A stretch of 64,000 bases of DNA, from contig JBBDXW010000075.1 of assembly GCA_040902105.1 (NCBI GenBank), forward strand, positions 164,725 to 228,724, given 5' to 3'. The position numbers and the translations under genes are program-made. Each line of letters starts with the position of its first letter. Within the stretch, counting starts at the first letter, position 1. The DNA is from IDS-8 sp040902105. GTDB lineage: Bacteria > Pseudomonadota > Gammaproteobacteria > Steroidobacterales > Woeseiaceae. Of this stretch, positions 26,562-36,024 are shown one piece after another. The notes beneath the pieces are model-generated. The model had not been told where the DNA came from, made no database searches, and saw only the letters and a program-made list of their open reading frames with translations.

Positions 26562-27896
26562 TCAGGCGTGCGGGTCATTCGTGTCTTTCCCGGCCGTTCC
26601 GAGCGCGGTGTCGATCATGCCCTTCCGGATCATGAACCAGAACAGCAGGATGCCCGGCAACGCCAGCGCCGTGGTCAGGAGATAGAAATTCACGTAGCCC
26701 ACGGCCTCGATCAGGCCGCCGGCGGTCGTGCCGGTCAGCACGCGGCCGAGGACGCTTGCCGCCGCGGAGATCAGCGCGTACTGCGCCGCCGTAAACTGCA
26801 GGTTGCAGAGCGCCGAGAAGTAGGCCACGACCACGACGCCACCGTAGCCGCTCGCGAGGTTTTCGAAGCCGATCGCCGCGGCCAGGCCCAGGTTGCTGTG
26901 GCCAGCGTCGGCCAGCAGCGCAAAACTTAAGTTAGAGACGCACATCAATACGAGCGCGAGCAGGACGGATCGCTTCAGGCCCAACCGCGTATAGAGGATT
27001 CCACCGACGAAGATTCCGGCGAGGTAGGCCCAGAAGCCGAATCCGACGTCGTACACGGCGATCTCGTCGTTGCCATAGCCCAGGTCGTTGAACAGCAGCC
27101 GCAAGGTGAGATTCGCAAGCGTATCGCCGATCTTGTGGACCAGGATGAAAAGCAACACGAGCCAGGCGCCCGTGCGGCTCAGGAACTCCGCAAACGGGCC
27201 GACGATGGAGTTCCAGAGGGTCGCAATGCTTTGTTTCTCGTTCGTGACGACGTGTCGCGCGGGCTCGCCGACGATCAGCCCGGTCAGCATCGCCGGCAGC
27301 GCAAAGGCCGCGCAGGCCAGATAGGCCGCGGTCCAGCCCATGCGCGCCGCGACGACCAGCGCGAGGGCGCCCGCCGCCGCCGAACCAATGCGCCATCCGT
27401 ACTGGGACATGCCGGAGCCGACGCCGAGCTGATACGGCTTCAGCGTCTCGATGCGATAGGCGTCGATGACGATGTCATAGGTGGCGCCGGCGACCCCGAC
27501 GAGCACTGCCGCGATGATCGTGGCGCGGATGCCCGCCGCAGGATCCACGAACGCGAGGTTCACAACTGCTGCGATCACGGCAGCGCCGGCGAGAAGCAAC
27601 CAGGACACGCGCTGGCCGAGCCTGCCGAGCACCGGAATGCGCACGCCGTCGACGATCCAGGCCCAGAACACCTTGAGGTTGTAGACCAGAAACGCGAGGC
27701 TGAATGCCGTGATGGTCCGCTTGTCGATGCCGTCCTGCGCGAGGCGCGTGGTCAGGGTGGCGCCGATCATTGCGTAGGGAAAACCGGACGAGACGCCGAC
27801 GAAGAACGCGGCCAGCGATTCCTTCTCGAGATAGGCCCGGAGCGCAGCCCGGATCCCGCCGCTGCCGGACACGCGCGACGGCCGGGCTTCGTTCAC
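26562..27896 (-). CDS. ampG: AmpG-like muropeptide permease
   Basis: 444 residues from GTG 27896, with about 12-14 membrane segments. Features of the AmpG branch of the major facilitator superfamily include VGVSSGFPYAMIGATLTTRL and FWAWIVDGVRIPVLG. It should bring anhydro-muropeptides from the periplasm to the cytoplasm for recycling. Its GTG overlaps the stop of a short MFS fragment upstream. Confidence 0.85.
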   Translation of the reverse strand: MNEARPSRVSGSGGIRAALRAYLEKESLAAFFVGVSSGFPYAMIGATLTTRLAQDGIDKRTITAFSLAFLVYNLKVFWAWIVDGVRIPVLGRLGQRVSWLLLAGAAVIAAVVNLAFVDPAAGIRATIIAAVLVGVAGATYDIVIDAYRIETLKPYQLGVGSGMSQYGWRIGSAAAGALALVVAARMGWTAAYLACAAFALPAMLTGLIVGEPARHVVTNEKQSIATLWNSIVGPFAEFLSRTGAWLVLLFILVHKIGDTLANLTLRLLFNDLGYGNDEIAVYDVGFGFWAYLAGIFVGGILYTRLGLKRSVLLALVLMCVSNLSFALLADAGHSNLGLAAAIGFENLASGYGGVVVVAYFSALCNLQFTAAQYALISAAASVLGRVLTGTTAGGLIEAVGYVNFYLLTTALALPGILLFWFMIRKGMIDTALGTAGKDTNDPHA

Positions 27897-28066
27897 AGCT
27901 CGTATTCCATCGTGAGACGCGCACGGTCGATTTCGGACAGATCGATGCCCTGCATGTGGAAATGCACCGGTAAAATCTCATGGAACGCACCGAGCGGAAA
28001 GCCTTCCGGATAGTAAAGGACGCCGACCCGGAACAATTTCGATTTAATTATTGAGCGTTTAGTCAT
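27893..28066 (-). pseudogene. N-terminal fragment of an MFS transporter
   Basis: A 57-codon frame from ATG 28066. Residues 12-45 (GVLYYPEGFPLGAFHEILPV and the following GIDLSEI) look like the first membrane segment of a PAT/AmpG-like transporter. It then runs into about ten unrelated residues and stops, with the stop overlapping the ampG GTG. It may be what is left of a second transporter, or a leader peptide coupled to ampG. Confidence 0.45.
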
Positions 28067-28295
28067 GCAGAAGCCGGGTGCGGCGGCTGGGCCCTCGATC
28101 GGTCTGCATTGAAGCTACGCTATCCGCCGGGATTAGGCTACGCCGGTAACCTGCGAAGGGGGTGGACGTCGTCTTACGACATGCGCGGACGGTGCGAACC
28201 GGTCGCCCGAATCGCTCGTGCGCACTGCAATGGTTTGTTGCGTGTACCCGTCGGCGTGCGGCCGGTCCTTGCGGGCGGCGGTGCCGGGCGGACCC

Positions 28296-28589
28296 TTATT
28301 CGGTCCGGTCCAGGAATTCCAGCGGATCGTGCCAACCGGCCGGCAGTTCGCTTTGTTCCTTGCCGATGAAATCCTCGGGGTCCATGTCCACGGAACCCGA
28401 CCAGTCTTCCGGCGCGCCGACCGATTCGATCAGGAGGCCGGGCCAGGTTTCCAGGTCGACTTCGTCGATGGTGCCGTCGAAGTGCTGCAGTTCTACCGTG
28501 GCATCCTCTTCGTCCACGGCCACGACCTCGAAAAGATTTCCGTTGGGGTGCCGGTACCAGGTTCCGATTAACGGATATTCGACCGCCAT
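28296..28589 (-). CDS. Small conserved protein, possibly DUF6763
   Basis: 97 residues, acidic and soluble, without signal peptide. The pattern IGTWYRHPNGNLFEVVAVDE, then VELQHFDGTIDEVDLETW and APEDWSGSVD resembles a short family found in gammaproteobacteria. I recall it as DUF6763 but could not check. Function unknown. The 229 bp on its downstream side show no feature. Confidence 0.6.
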   Translation of the reverse strand: MAVEYPLIGTWYRHPNGNLFEVVAVDEEDATVELQHFDGTIDEVDLETWPGLLIESVGAPEDWSGSVDMDPEDFIGKEQSELPAGWHDPLEFLDRTE

Positions 28590-28734
28590 ATCCTTAACTC
28601 CAGATTAGATGTCTGACAATCCTTCTGTGCCGCATTTAATTTATAGAGTCATCGCGTGCAATGTGCAAGTCAAAGTTCGGGTCGTTTGCGTCAGGCTTTT
28701 CGAGGGATGAGAGACAGCCTTCTGATCGTGTTCA

Positions 28735-29442
28735 CTATATCCGGACAAGCCCCCATTCCGTGATTTTATGGCCCCTTGCAAGGCCGCGGCACTCGAACTT
28801 TGTCGTCGGCCGGTCGAGCGGCTGCTCGCCGCCATGTTCACGACGCTCGTGCACGGAAAAGGACTTGTTTGCCAGCACGACGGCGTCGATATGCTCTGCG
28901 TAGTTCTGCCAGTCCGTCGCTACGCAAAAGGCGCCGCCGGCAACCAGTTTGCTTGCGACGAGGTCCAGGAAACCGGATTGCACCAGGCGCCGCTTGTGGT
29001 GGCGTTTCTTCGGCCACGGATCGGGGAAATACAGATTGAGGCGGCTTAAGGAGCCATCCTCGATCTGCTGCTGCAGCACCTCGACCGCGTCGTGACAGAT
29101 AAGGCGCAGATTGCAGGCGCCTTTTGCCTCGGCGTGCAGAAGGCAGTGGCCAATCCCGGGACGATGCACGTCTATCCCCAGGTAATCGAAAGCGGGATTT
29201 TGCGCCGCCTGAAGGACCAGCGATTCCCCGTTGCCGAAGCCGATCTCCAGCACGCGCCTGGCCCTCCTGCCGAAGAGTTCGTCCAGATCGAGCGGCACAG
29301 CGGAAAAATCAACGCCGAAACGCGGCCACAGACGCTCGATCGCGCGTCGCTGTGCCGTCGTGATGCGGCCGGCCCGGCGCACGAAGCTGCGCACGCTGCG
29401 CCGGGTGTGGTCCCGGGGACTGTCGCCCAGCTCGCGGCTCAA
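28735..29442 (-). CDS. trmB: tRNA (guanine46-N7)-methyltransferase
   Basis: 235 residues from TTG 29442, chosen because GAGGA sits 7 bp upstream and the length matches E. coli TrmB; the frame is open for 59 more codons but they are cysteine-rich and unlike the family. RSFVRRAGRITTAQ, the SAM site VLEIGFGNGES and the YFPDPWPKKRHHKRR motif are diagnostic. Confidence 0.9.
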   Translation of the reverse strand: MSRELGDSPRDHTRRSVRSFVRRAGRITTAQRRAIERLWPRFGVDFSAVPLDLDELFGRRARRVLEIGFGNGESLVLQAAQNPAFDYLGIDVHRPGIGHCLLHAEAKGACNLRLICHDAVEVLQQQIEDGSLSRLNLYFPDPWPKKRHHKRRLVQSGFLDLVASKLVAGGAFCVATDWQNYAEHIDAVVLANKSFSVHERREHGGEQPLDRPTTKFECRGLARGHKITEWGLVRI

Positions 29443-29578
29443 CTCGGATTCCTCGCGTTGTCGTCGGTCGTACGTCAGGAGTTGGCACTCAATGCGACAT
29501 TGAAAATCGTGTCGCCCGCAAACACAATGGCCCGCACTGGAAAGCGAGTTTCGCTCGTTCACGTACCGGGGCCGGCTC

Positions 29579-31219
29579 TTAGCCGATGCCGCGAGGTTTG
29601 CCGGACCACAAGGCGGCAATGCCGACCGCCAGCAGGGCCCACCCGGCCCACGGCGCGGCTTCCAGGCACAGGATCAGGACGCCGGAGACAAACGCCGTGA
29701 ACCCGACACCGAGCCAGAAACGTTGCTGCTGTTGCCGCGCCATTCGCCGGTTGATTTCCTGCAGTTCGGCAGACTGCAGGTTGAAGCGGATGTGGCCTTT
29801 CGCGGCCTGCTCCGTCAGAAGCCGGACCACGCCGGGCAGCTCGCGCATCGTTTCGCGGATTTGCGGTGCGTTCTCGCGAAGGCTGTCGAGCAGGGCACGA
29901 GCGCCGACCTGCTCGTCCAGCCAGCGCCTGAGCACCGGGCGCGCAGTCTTCCAGAGATCGAGTTGCGGATAAAGCTCGCGCCCGAGCCCTTCGATATTAA
30001 ACAGGGTTTTTTGCAGCAATATGAGCTGCGGCTGAATTTCCATGTTGAAACGCCGTGCCGTCTCCAACAGCCGCATTGTCACCTGGGCGAAGGAAATCTC
30101 GGCGAGCGGTTTGCTGAAGATCGGTTCGCACACGGTGCGAACGGCGGATTCCAGCTCGTCGATGCGAGTGTCGGGCGGCACCCATCCGGAATCGATATGC
30201 AGCTTGGCTATCCGGAAATAGTCACGATCGAAAAAAGCCATGAAATTGCCGGCGAGGTATTTCCGGTCGCTTGGCGTCAGCGAGCCCATGATGCCGAAAT
30301 CGACGGCCGCATATTTCGGGTGCTCCGGGTCTTCGACCTGCACGAAAATGTTGCCGGGATGCATGTCGGCGTGGAAAAAATTGTGGCGGAAAACCTGCGT
30401 GAAGAAGATGAACACGCCGTTCTCGGCGAGCGTCTGGATGTTGGCGCCGGCCTTCTTCAGGGCATCGATGTCGCTTATGGGTATGCCGTAGATGCGCTCT
30501 TGCACCAGCGCCTGCGGGCGGCAGTAATCCCAGTAAACCTCCGGTACATAAAGGAGATCGGAGCCGGCAAAGTTGCGCTTCAACTGCGCCGTGTTGGCGC
30601 CCTCGCGCATCAGGTCGAGTTCGTCGATGATGGTCTTCTCATACTCGGCGACGACGTCGACGGGCCGAAAGCGCTTGGCTTCCGGCCAGTAGCGGTTGGC
30701 CATGTCGGCAAGCGCATAGAGAACCCTCAAGTCCTGTTCGATCAGCGCGCGCACGCCAGGCCGAAGCAATTTGACGACGACCTCGGAGCCGTCCTGCAAT
30801 TGTGCGCTGTGCACCTGGGCGATCGAGGCGGCCGCGAGCGGTTCGCTGTCGAAACGCGCAAAGATCTCGTCGACGGGGCGCCCGTATGCGGCGTGCAGAA
30901 TGGCCATTGCTTCGGCCGCCGGGAACGGTGGAACGCGGTCCTGCAATTTCGCAAGTTCGTCGGCGATGTCCGGCGGCAGTAAATCCCGGCGCGTCGAGAT
31001 TGCCTGACCGAACTTGACGAAGATCGGACCGAGTTCCTCCAGGGCAAGACGTATGCGCCGGCCGAGCGGCGCTGAGCGGTCGATTTTGCGCGGCCGGAAA
31101 TAGAAGAGGTAACGCAGCGGTCGCAGCAGCGGCGCCGCCGAGATGACATCGTCGAGACCGTAGCGCACCAGGACCCGCTGGATGTCTAGCATCCTCCGCA
31201 ATGTACGTTGGCGCTGCAT
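29579..31219 (-). CDS. ubiB: Ubiquinone biosynthesis kinase-like protein UbiB
   Basis: 546 residues from ATG 31219 (ATG 31192 possible). It has the atypical kinase features of the family: the KxGQ motif FVKFGQAISTRRDLLP, the A-rich loop AAASIAQVHSA, HNFFHADMHPGNI and VDFGIMGSL. Two hydrophobic helices at the C-terminus anchor it in the membrane. Its ATPase activity supports coenzyme Q assembly. It ends the ubiE-ubiJ-ubiB operon. Confidence 0.94.
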   Translation of the reverse strand: MQRQRTLRRMLDIQRVLVRYGLDDVISAAPLLRPLRYLFYFRPRKIDRSAPLGRRIRLALEELGPIFVKFGQAISTRRDLLPPDIADELAKLQDRVPPFPAAEAMAILHAAYGRPVDEIFARFDSEPLAAASIAQVHSAQLQDGSEVVVKLLRPGVRALIEQDLRVLYALADMANRYWPEAKRFRPVDVVAEYEKTIIDELDLMREGANTAQLKRNFAGSDLLYVPEVYWDYCRPQALVQERIYGIPISDIDALKKAGANIQTLAENGVFIFFTQVFRHNFFHADMHPGNIFVQVEDPEHPKYAAVDFGIMGSLTPSDRKYLAGNFMAFFDRDYFRIAKLHIDSGWVPPDTRIDELESAVRTVCEPIFSKPLAEISFAQVTMRLLETARRFNMEIQPQLILLQKTLFNIEGLGRELYPQLDLWKTARPVLRRWLDEQVGARALLDSLRENAPQIRETMRELPGVVRLLTEQAAKGHIRFNLQSAELQEINRRMARQQQQRFWLGVGFTAFVSGVLILCLEAAPWAGWALLAVGIAALWSGKPRGIG

Positions 31220-31239
31220 TTTCCCGGAGGCGTCCGCGA

Positions 31240-31263
31240 CTAGTGTCCTGTCCCGGACACTAG
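31240..31263 (-). other. Palindrome between ubiJ and ubiB
   Basis: CTAGTGTCC-TGTCCC-GGACACTAG, a perfect 9-bp stem that includes the ubiJ stop codon. It may moderate transcription or stabilise RNA between the two genes; no T-tract follows. Confidence 0.5.
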
Positions 31264-31889
31264 CGCGAACCGTCCCGATCCGGTTCCACGGTCTGTTCGA
31301 GGCGGTTCAGGCGCGCCTCGAGACGGGCGACGTCGTCACGCATGCCCTCGACTTCGCCGCGAAACGCGTCAACTTCGTGACGGCTTGGAACCGAACGGCT
31401 TTCTTCCTGGAGGTACTCGCTCAGGTTCTGGCGCAGGGTCTCTCCGGCCCGGCGGGTCCAATGAGTCACGCTTCGGGCGAGCTCTCCGAGCTCGTGCGCG
31501 GCGACGTCGCCGATTACGCCGGACAGTTCTTCCTCGAGGTCCGGCCTCGCGTGCCACAAGAGCCTCTGAAACGATTGTGCGAGCTCTGCATCGCCGGTCA
31601 ACTCGAGTGAACCGTCACGTACCGCGGCTTCGCCCGACTGTCCGGCCAGTTGCGCCAGGGTCAGCAGGGAACCGGAGATGGCGGCGTCCGGAACCCCGTC
31701 GAAGTCGCGGCTCAGCGATATCTCGCCGTCGTCAATACGGAAATACATCGCGATGGCCGTGTTTTTCACGCGCACGCCAATGACGCTTCCCTGCAGCTCT
31801 GCGGCAAGTTCGCGGGCCGGCGTTTTCAGGCGGATCTGGCGGTTTGCGAGCTTCCCCAGCGGCTGCAGGATCCGTTCGAGTGCGTCCAT
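31260..31889 (-). CDS. ubiJ: Ubiquinone biosynthesis accessory factor UbiJ
   Basis: 209 residues. An N-terminal SCP2-like lipid-binding domain (about residues 15-110) precedes a helical tail ending in a heptad stretch, DDVARLEARLNRLEQTV. UbiJ binds the prenylated intermediates in the soluble Ubi complex together with UbiK, encoded at 47255. The position between ubiE and ubiB is conserved. Confidence 0.9.
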   Translation of the reverse strand: MDALERILQPLGKLANRQIRLKTPARELAAELQGSVIGVRVKNTAIAMYFRIDDGEISLSRDFDGVPDAAISGSLLTLAQLAGQSGEAAVRDGSLELTGDAELAQSFQRLLWHARPDLEEELSGVIGDVAAHELGELARSVTHWTRRAGETLRQNLSEYLQEESRSVPSRHEVDAFRGEVEGMRDDVARLEARLNRLEQTVEPDRDGSR

Positions 31890-31904
31890 GGGCTGTTCCC
31901 CGTA

Positions 31905-32654
31905 TCAGAGCCGGTATCCGACGTGCAGGGCGACGATACCGCCGGTGAGATTCTGGTAGCGGCAGCGTTCGAAGCCCGCCTCGCGCATCATTTCAAGCAG
32001 GGTTTCCTGCTCCGGGTGCATGCGGATCGATTCTGCGAGATAGCGATAGCTCGCCTCGTCGTTGGCCACCAGTTTGCCGAGGGTTGGCAACACGCTGAAA
32101 GAATACCAGTCGTAAACGGGCTGAATCGCTGCACGGGGCTTCGAGAACTCCAGAATCAACGCCTTGCCGCCCGGTTTCAGCACCCGCTGCATGGATCGCA
32201 GGGCTTTCCCCTTGTCGGTCACGTTTCTCAAACCGAACGCGATCGCAACGCAGTCGAACGAGGCGTCGGCGAAGGGTAATTGTTCGGCATCGACCTCCGC
32301 GACGGCAAGGTTGCCGGCGATGCCTGCATCGATCAGGCGCGCGCGCCCCTTCGCAAGCATCGTGGCGTTGATGTCGGCCAGAACGACGTAACCGCTCGAG
32401 CCGACGCGCCGCGCGAATGCCAGCGCGAGATCGCCGCTGCCGCCGGCGAGATCGAGGACGGAGTGGCCCGGGCGCACGCCCGCCTGCTCGACGGTGAAGC
32501 GCTTCCACCACCGATGCAGGCCGCCCGACATCAGGTCGTTCATGAGGTCGTAGCGATCGGCGACGGAGTCGAACACGTCCCTGACGCGCCGGGCCTTGTC
32601 GCGCGCCTTTACCGTCGCGAAGCCGAAGTGCGTGGTGTCCTGCTCCTTATCCAT
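31905..32654 (-). CDS. ubiE: Demethylmenaquinone/ubiquinone C-methyltransferase
   Basis: 249 residues from ATG 32654 (MDKEQDTTHFGF aligns with E. coli); GTG 32675 is in frame upstream. The SAM site is VLDLAGGSGDLALAF. The RYDLMNDLMSGGLHRWWKR stretch is a UbiE hallmark. It methylates the quinone ring carbon. Confidence 0.95.
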   Translation of the reverse strand: MDKEQDTTHFGFATVKARDKARRVRDVFDSVADRYDLMNDLMSGGLHRWWKRFTVEQAGVRPGHSVLDLAGGSGDLALAFARRVGSSGYVVLADINATMLAKGRARLIDAGIAGNLAVAEVDAEQLPFADASFDCVAIAFGLRNVTDKGKALRSMQRVLKPGGKALILEFSKPRAAIQPVYDWYSFSVLPTLGKLVANDEASYRYLAESIRMHPEQETLLEMMREAGFERCRYQNLTGGIVALHVGYRL

Positions 32655-32671
32655 TGCTTTGTAACTTGCGA

Positions 32672-33028
32672 TCACGGCCGGCGAGCATAACCCGCAGCCG
32701 ACAGTCGGTCGAGATAGGCCTGCCAGTTGCTCTCCCGGTCGCGCCCCAGTTCGTACAGGTATTGCCAGGTGAAAAGGCCCGTGTTGTGGCCGTCATCGAA
32801 ATGCAGGCGCACGGCGTAATGGCCGATCGGTTCGATTCGCGTGACCTGGACGCTCTCCTTCCCGGTCTGCAGGACTTCCTGCCCGGGGCCGTGACCCTTG
32901 ACCTCGGCCGACGGTGAATGCACGCGCAGGTACTCGAACGGCAGTTCGAAGCGGCTGCCGTCGTCGAACTCGAGCGCAAGCAGGCGGGAGGCCTTGCGCA
33001 AGCGGATTTCAAGCGGGGTCGGTTCCAC
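32672..33028 (-). CDS. DUF971 (GBBH-like N-terminal domain) protein
   Basis: 118 residues. The core LEIRLRKASRLLALEFDDGS and IGHYAVRLHFDDGHNTGLF match DUF971, which is also the N-terminal domain of gamma-butyrobetaine hydroxylase. It commonly lies between hslU and ubiE in gammaproteobacteria. Related domains occur with iron-sulphur assembly proteins, but its role here is not known. Confidence 0.82.
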   Translation of the reverse strand: MEPTPLEIRLRKASRLLALEFDDGSRFELPFEYLRVHSPSAEVKGHGPGQEVLQTGKESVQVTRIEPIGHYAVRLHFDDGHNTGLFTWQYLYELGRDRESNWQAYLDRLSAAGYARRP

Positions 33029-33053
33029 GGTCGGGCAATCTCCCTCGCCGCCG

Positions 33054-34391
33054 TCAGAGAATATAGCGGCTCAAATCCTCGTTTTTCGACAGCTCGGCGA
33101 GATGATCGTCGACATAGCCTGCATTGATCTGCACCGTGGTGCCGCTCTTGTCCGAAGCCTCGAAGGATACGGTCTCGAGAAGCCGTTCCATCACCGTATG
33201 CAAACGCCTTGCCCCAATGTTTTCGGTGTTCTCGTTGACGTGCCAGGCGACCTCCGCCAGCCGGCGCACGCCGCTGTCCGTGAATTCGAGACGCACGTCT
33301 TCCGTCGCCAGCAAGGCGCTGTACTGCGCCGTCAGCGAAGCATCGGGCTCGGTCAGAATGCGCACGAATTCCTCCGTCTTGAGCGATTTCAGCTCGACCC
33401 GGATCGGGAAACGCCCCTGCAGTTCAGGTATCAGGTCCGACGGCTTCGACACATTAAATGCGCCGGAGGCGATGAACAGTATGTGGTCTGTTCGGACCAT
33501 GCCGTACTTGGTATTGATGGTCGAGCCTTCCACCAGCGGCAGCAGGTCGCGCTGCACGCCTTCGCGCGACACGTCCGCACCCATCGTTTCCGAGCGCCTC
33601 GCCACCTTGTCCAGCTCGTCCAGGAATACGATGCCCTGCTGCTCCACCGCCTCGAGCGCCTGCGCTTTCAACTCTTCTTCGTCGAGCATCTTCGCGGCTT
33701 CCTCGTCGGTCAGAAGCTTCATCGCTTCACGTACCTTGAGTTTGCGCGTCCTTTGCCGGTTGCCGGACAGGTTCTGAAACATGCCCTGAAGCTGGCTGGT
33801 CATCTCTTCCATGCCCGGAGGCGCCATGATCTCGATGCCCATCGGCAGGGTCTGGATGTCGATTTCGATCTCCCTGTCATCGAGCTTGCCCTCGCGCAGC
33901 ATTTTGCGGAACTTTTGCCGCGTATCATTGCTGCCACCCCGGTTCCCGGCTTCTTCATCGGGCACGCGTCCGCGCGGCGGCGGCAGCAATGCATCGAGCA
34001 CGCGTTCTTCCGCCGCATCCTCAGCGCGATGCCGCACTTTCGACATGGCTTCTTCGCGGGTCATCTTCACGGCGATGTCCATCAGGTCGCGAATGATGCT
34101 GTCGACCTCGCGCCCGACGTAACCTATCTCGGTGAACTTCGTCGCCTCGACCTTGATGAACGGAGCCCGCGCGAGGCGCGCCAGCCGGCGCGAAATCTCC
34201 GTCTTGCCGACGCCGGTCGGCCCGATCATCAGGATGTTCTTCGGTGTTATTTCGCTCCGCAGCGGCTCATCGACCTGTACCCGCCGCCAGCGATTCCTGA
34301 GTGCGATGGCAACGGCCCGTTTTGCTTCTTCCTGGCCGATGATGTGTTTGTCCAGTTCCTGGACGATTTCCCTGGGTGTCATCGTTGACAT
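33054..34391 (-). CDS. hslU: ATP-dependent protease ATPase subunit HslU
   Basis: 445 residues. Walker A is GPTGVGKTEISRRLA and Walker B lies in GIVFLDELDK. The inserted I domain between them includes REAMKLLTDEEAAKMLDEE, and the C-terminus ends DLSRYIL, which docks into HslV. It unfolds substrates for HslV. It begins 3 bp after hslV. Confidence 0.96.
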   Translation of the reverse strand: MSTMTPREIVQELDKHIIGQEEAKRAVAIALRNRWRRVQVDEPLRSEITPKNILMIGPTGVGKTEISRRLARLARAPFIKVEATKFTEIGYVGREVDSIIRDLMDIAVKMTREEAMSKVRHRAEDAAEERVLDALLPPPRGRVPDEEAGNRGGSNDTRQKFRKMLREGKLDDREIEIDIQTLPMGIEIMAPPGMEEMTSQLQGMFQNLSGNRQRTRKLKVREAMKLLTDEEAAKMLDEEELKAQALEAVEQQGIVFLDELDKVARRSETMGADVSREGVQRDLLPLVEGSTINTKYGMVRTDHILFIASGAFNVSKPSDLIPELQGRFPIRVELKSLKTEEFVRILTEPDASLTAQYSALLATEDVRLEFTDSGVRRLAEVAWHVNENTENIGARRLHTVMERLLETVSFEASDKSGTTVQINAGYVDDHLAELSKNEDLSRYIL

Positions 34392-34394
34392 GGG

Positions 34395-34949
34395 TCAGTT
34401 CCCCGGCTTGTCGTTGGCGGGCAATTCCTGGACGACGATGTTCCGGTTGGTATAAACGCAAATATCGGCGGCAATGCCCAGAGCCTGTTCGACAATCGAG
34501 CGCGCGTCGAGATCGGTGTTCTTGAGGAGTGCGAGTGCGGCGGCCTGCGCGTACAGGCCTCCGGAGCCGATCGCCATCACGTCGTCTTCCGGTTCGATCA
34601 CATCGCCGTTGCCGCTGACGATGAAGGAATCTGCGGCGTCCGCGACGCAAATAAGCGCCTCCAGACGCCGCAGCCGGCGATCCGTGCGCCAGTCCTTGGC
34701 AAGCTCGATCGCCGCCCGGGTCAGGTTTCCGTAGCGCTCGAGTTTGGTTTCGAACAACTCGAACAGAGTGAAGGCATCCGCCGTGCCCCCGGCAAAGCCC
34801 GCAATGACCCGGCCTTCGGCCAGGGTCCGCACTTTGCGTGCGTTGCCCTTCATGATGGTGCTACCCATGCTTACCTGGCCGTCGCCGCCAATAGCGACGC
34901 GGCCGTTGCGACGGACAGAGACAATGGTGGTCCCGCGATACTGTTCCAT
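34395..34949 (-). CDS. hslV: ATP-dependent protease subunit HslV
   Basis: 184 residues from ATG 34949 with GGAAATCAGGA upstream. The mature N-terminal threonine should follow a six-residue propeptide (MEQYRG before TTIVSVRR). GDGQVSMGSTIMKGNARKVR is highly conserved. It forms the proteolytic chamber of HslVU, a heat-shock protease; its control by the RpoH encoded at 12917 is likely. Confidence 0.95.
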   Translation of the reverse strand: MEQYRGTTIVSVRRNGRVAIGGDGQVSMGSTIMKGNARKVRTLAEGRVIAGFAGGTADAFTLFELFETKLERYGNLTRAAIELAKDWRTDRRLRRLEALICVADAADSFIVSGNGDVIEPEDDVMAIGSGGLYAQAAALALLKNTDLDARSIVEQALGIAADICVYTNRNIVVQELPANDKPGN

Positions 34950-35027
34950 TCCTGATTTCCTTGCGGTAGGGTAATGCTGCTCCGCTGACACGTTGTGCCG
35001 TTCATGAGCGACGCAAGTGCCGTTCGG

Positions 35028-35954
35028 TCAGTCGTCTGCCTTTCGGCGGGCCCGCGGATGCGTCTCGTCGTATATCTGGGCCAGGTGCTGGAAGTCAAGG
35101 TGGGTATACACCTGGGTCGTGCTGATATTCGCGTGGCCGAGCAGTTCCTGGACGCCGCGGAGGTCGTGGCTCGATTCCAGCAGGTGCGTCGCGAACGAGT
35201 GGCGGAACAGGTGCGGGTAGACTTTGGTGTCGATGCCCTGTTTTCTGGCCCAGTAGTCGACACGCGCCTGCACGGAACGAGGCGCGAGGCGCGAGCCGCG
35301 GTTGCTGACAAAAAGCGCGGGCTCGTCCGGAGCGGCCAGCCGGGTTCGTTCCCGTCGCCAGTCCGCGAGCGCCGTCAGGGCATGCCGGCCCACCGGAAGG
35401 ATGCGTTCCTTGCTGCCTTTGCCGGTCACCCGGACGGTCGCGTCCGCGACATCCACGCTGTCGACGTCGAGCCCGGTCAATTCGGCGAGGCGCAAGCCGG
35501 ACGAATAAAGGAGTTCGAGGATTGCCCTGTCGCGCGCAACGATGGGCCCGTCGCCCTTGATGTCGAGCAGTTTCGCCATGCGATCCGCATCGAGGTTCCC
35601 GGGCAGCCGCTTGCCGGATTTAGGAGCGCGGACACCCTCGGCCGGATTCGACTTCACATGCTTTTCACGGCGCATGTAACGAAAAAAAGTTCTGATCGCG
35701 GAGAGCTGTCGCTGGATACTGCGTGCGCTGAGGCCCTTCCTGTAACAGGCAGCGCTGAATGAACGAATATGCTCGTGATCGACATCGCGCCACGCTGACA
35801 GATTCGGTCCGGACCGATTACCGCCATCCAGGCAATAACTGTAAAAAGCCTGAAGGTCGCGTCCGTAGTGCCTGCAGGTGAGCGGAGAAAGCCGGCGCTC
35901 GAAGCTCAGGTGCCGGATGAATTTTTCGATCCACTCCTTCTCGCTGTCGGGCAT
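35028..35954 (-). CDS. xerC: Tyrosine recombinase XerC
   Basis: 308 residues. The catalytic set is visible: Arg in SSGLRLAEL, the HLFRHSFATHLL box, LGHANISTTQ and Tyr in QVYTHLDF. It resolves chromosome dimers at dif with XerD. Location beside DUF484 and hslVU is typical. The HxxR box reads HLFRH rather than the commoner HKLRH. Confidence 0.92.
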   Translation of the reverse strand: MPDSEKEWIEKFIRHLSFERRLSPLTCRHYGRDLQAFYSYCLDGGNRSGPNLSAWRDVDHEHIRSFSAACYRKGLSARSIQRQLSAIRTFFRYMRREKHVKSNPAEGVRAPKSGKRLPGNLDADRMAKLLDIKGDGPIVARDRAILELLYSSGLRLAELTGLDVDSVDVADATVRVTGKGSKERILPVGRHALTALADWRRERTRLAAPDEPALFVSNRGSRLAPRSVQARVDYWARKQGIDTKVYPHLFRHSFATHLLESSHDLRGVQELLGHANISTTQVYTHLDFQHLAQIYDETHPRARRKADD

Positions 35955-36024
35955 ACGATTTTACCTGCTCGCGGAGACTGCCCGCTGCCGGGGGCGCGCT
36001 ACTGCAGCCCGGTGCAGCGGGCGA

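Noticed and set aside
25098..26930. Long rightward frame across xth, marC and ampG
   Set aside because: It overlaps three recognised genes in the wrong frame or strand.
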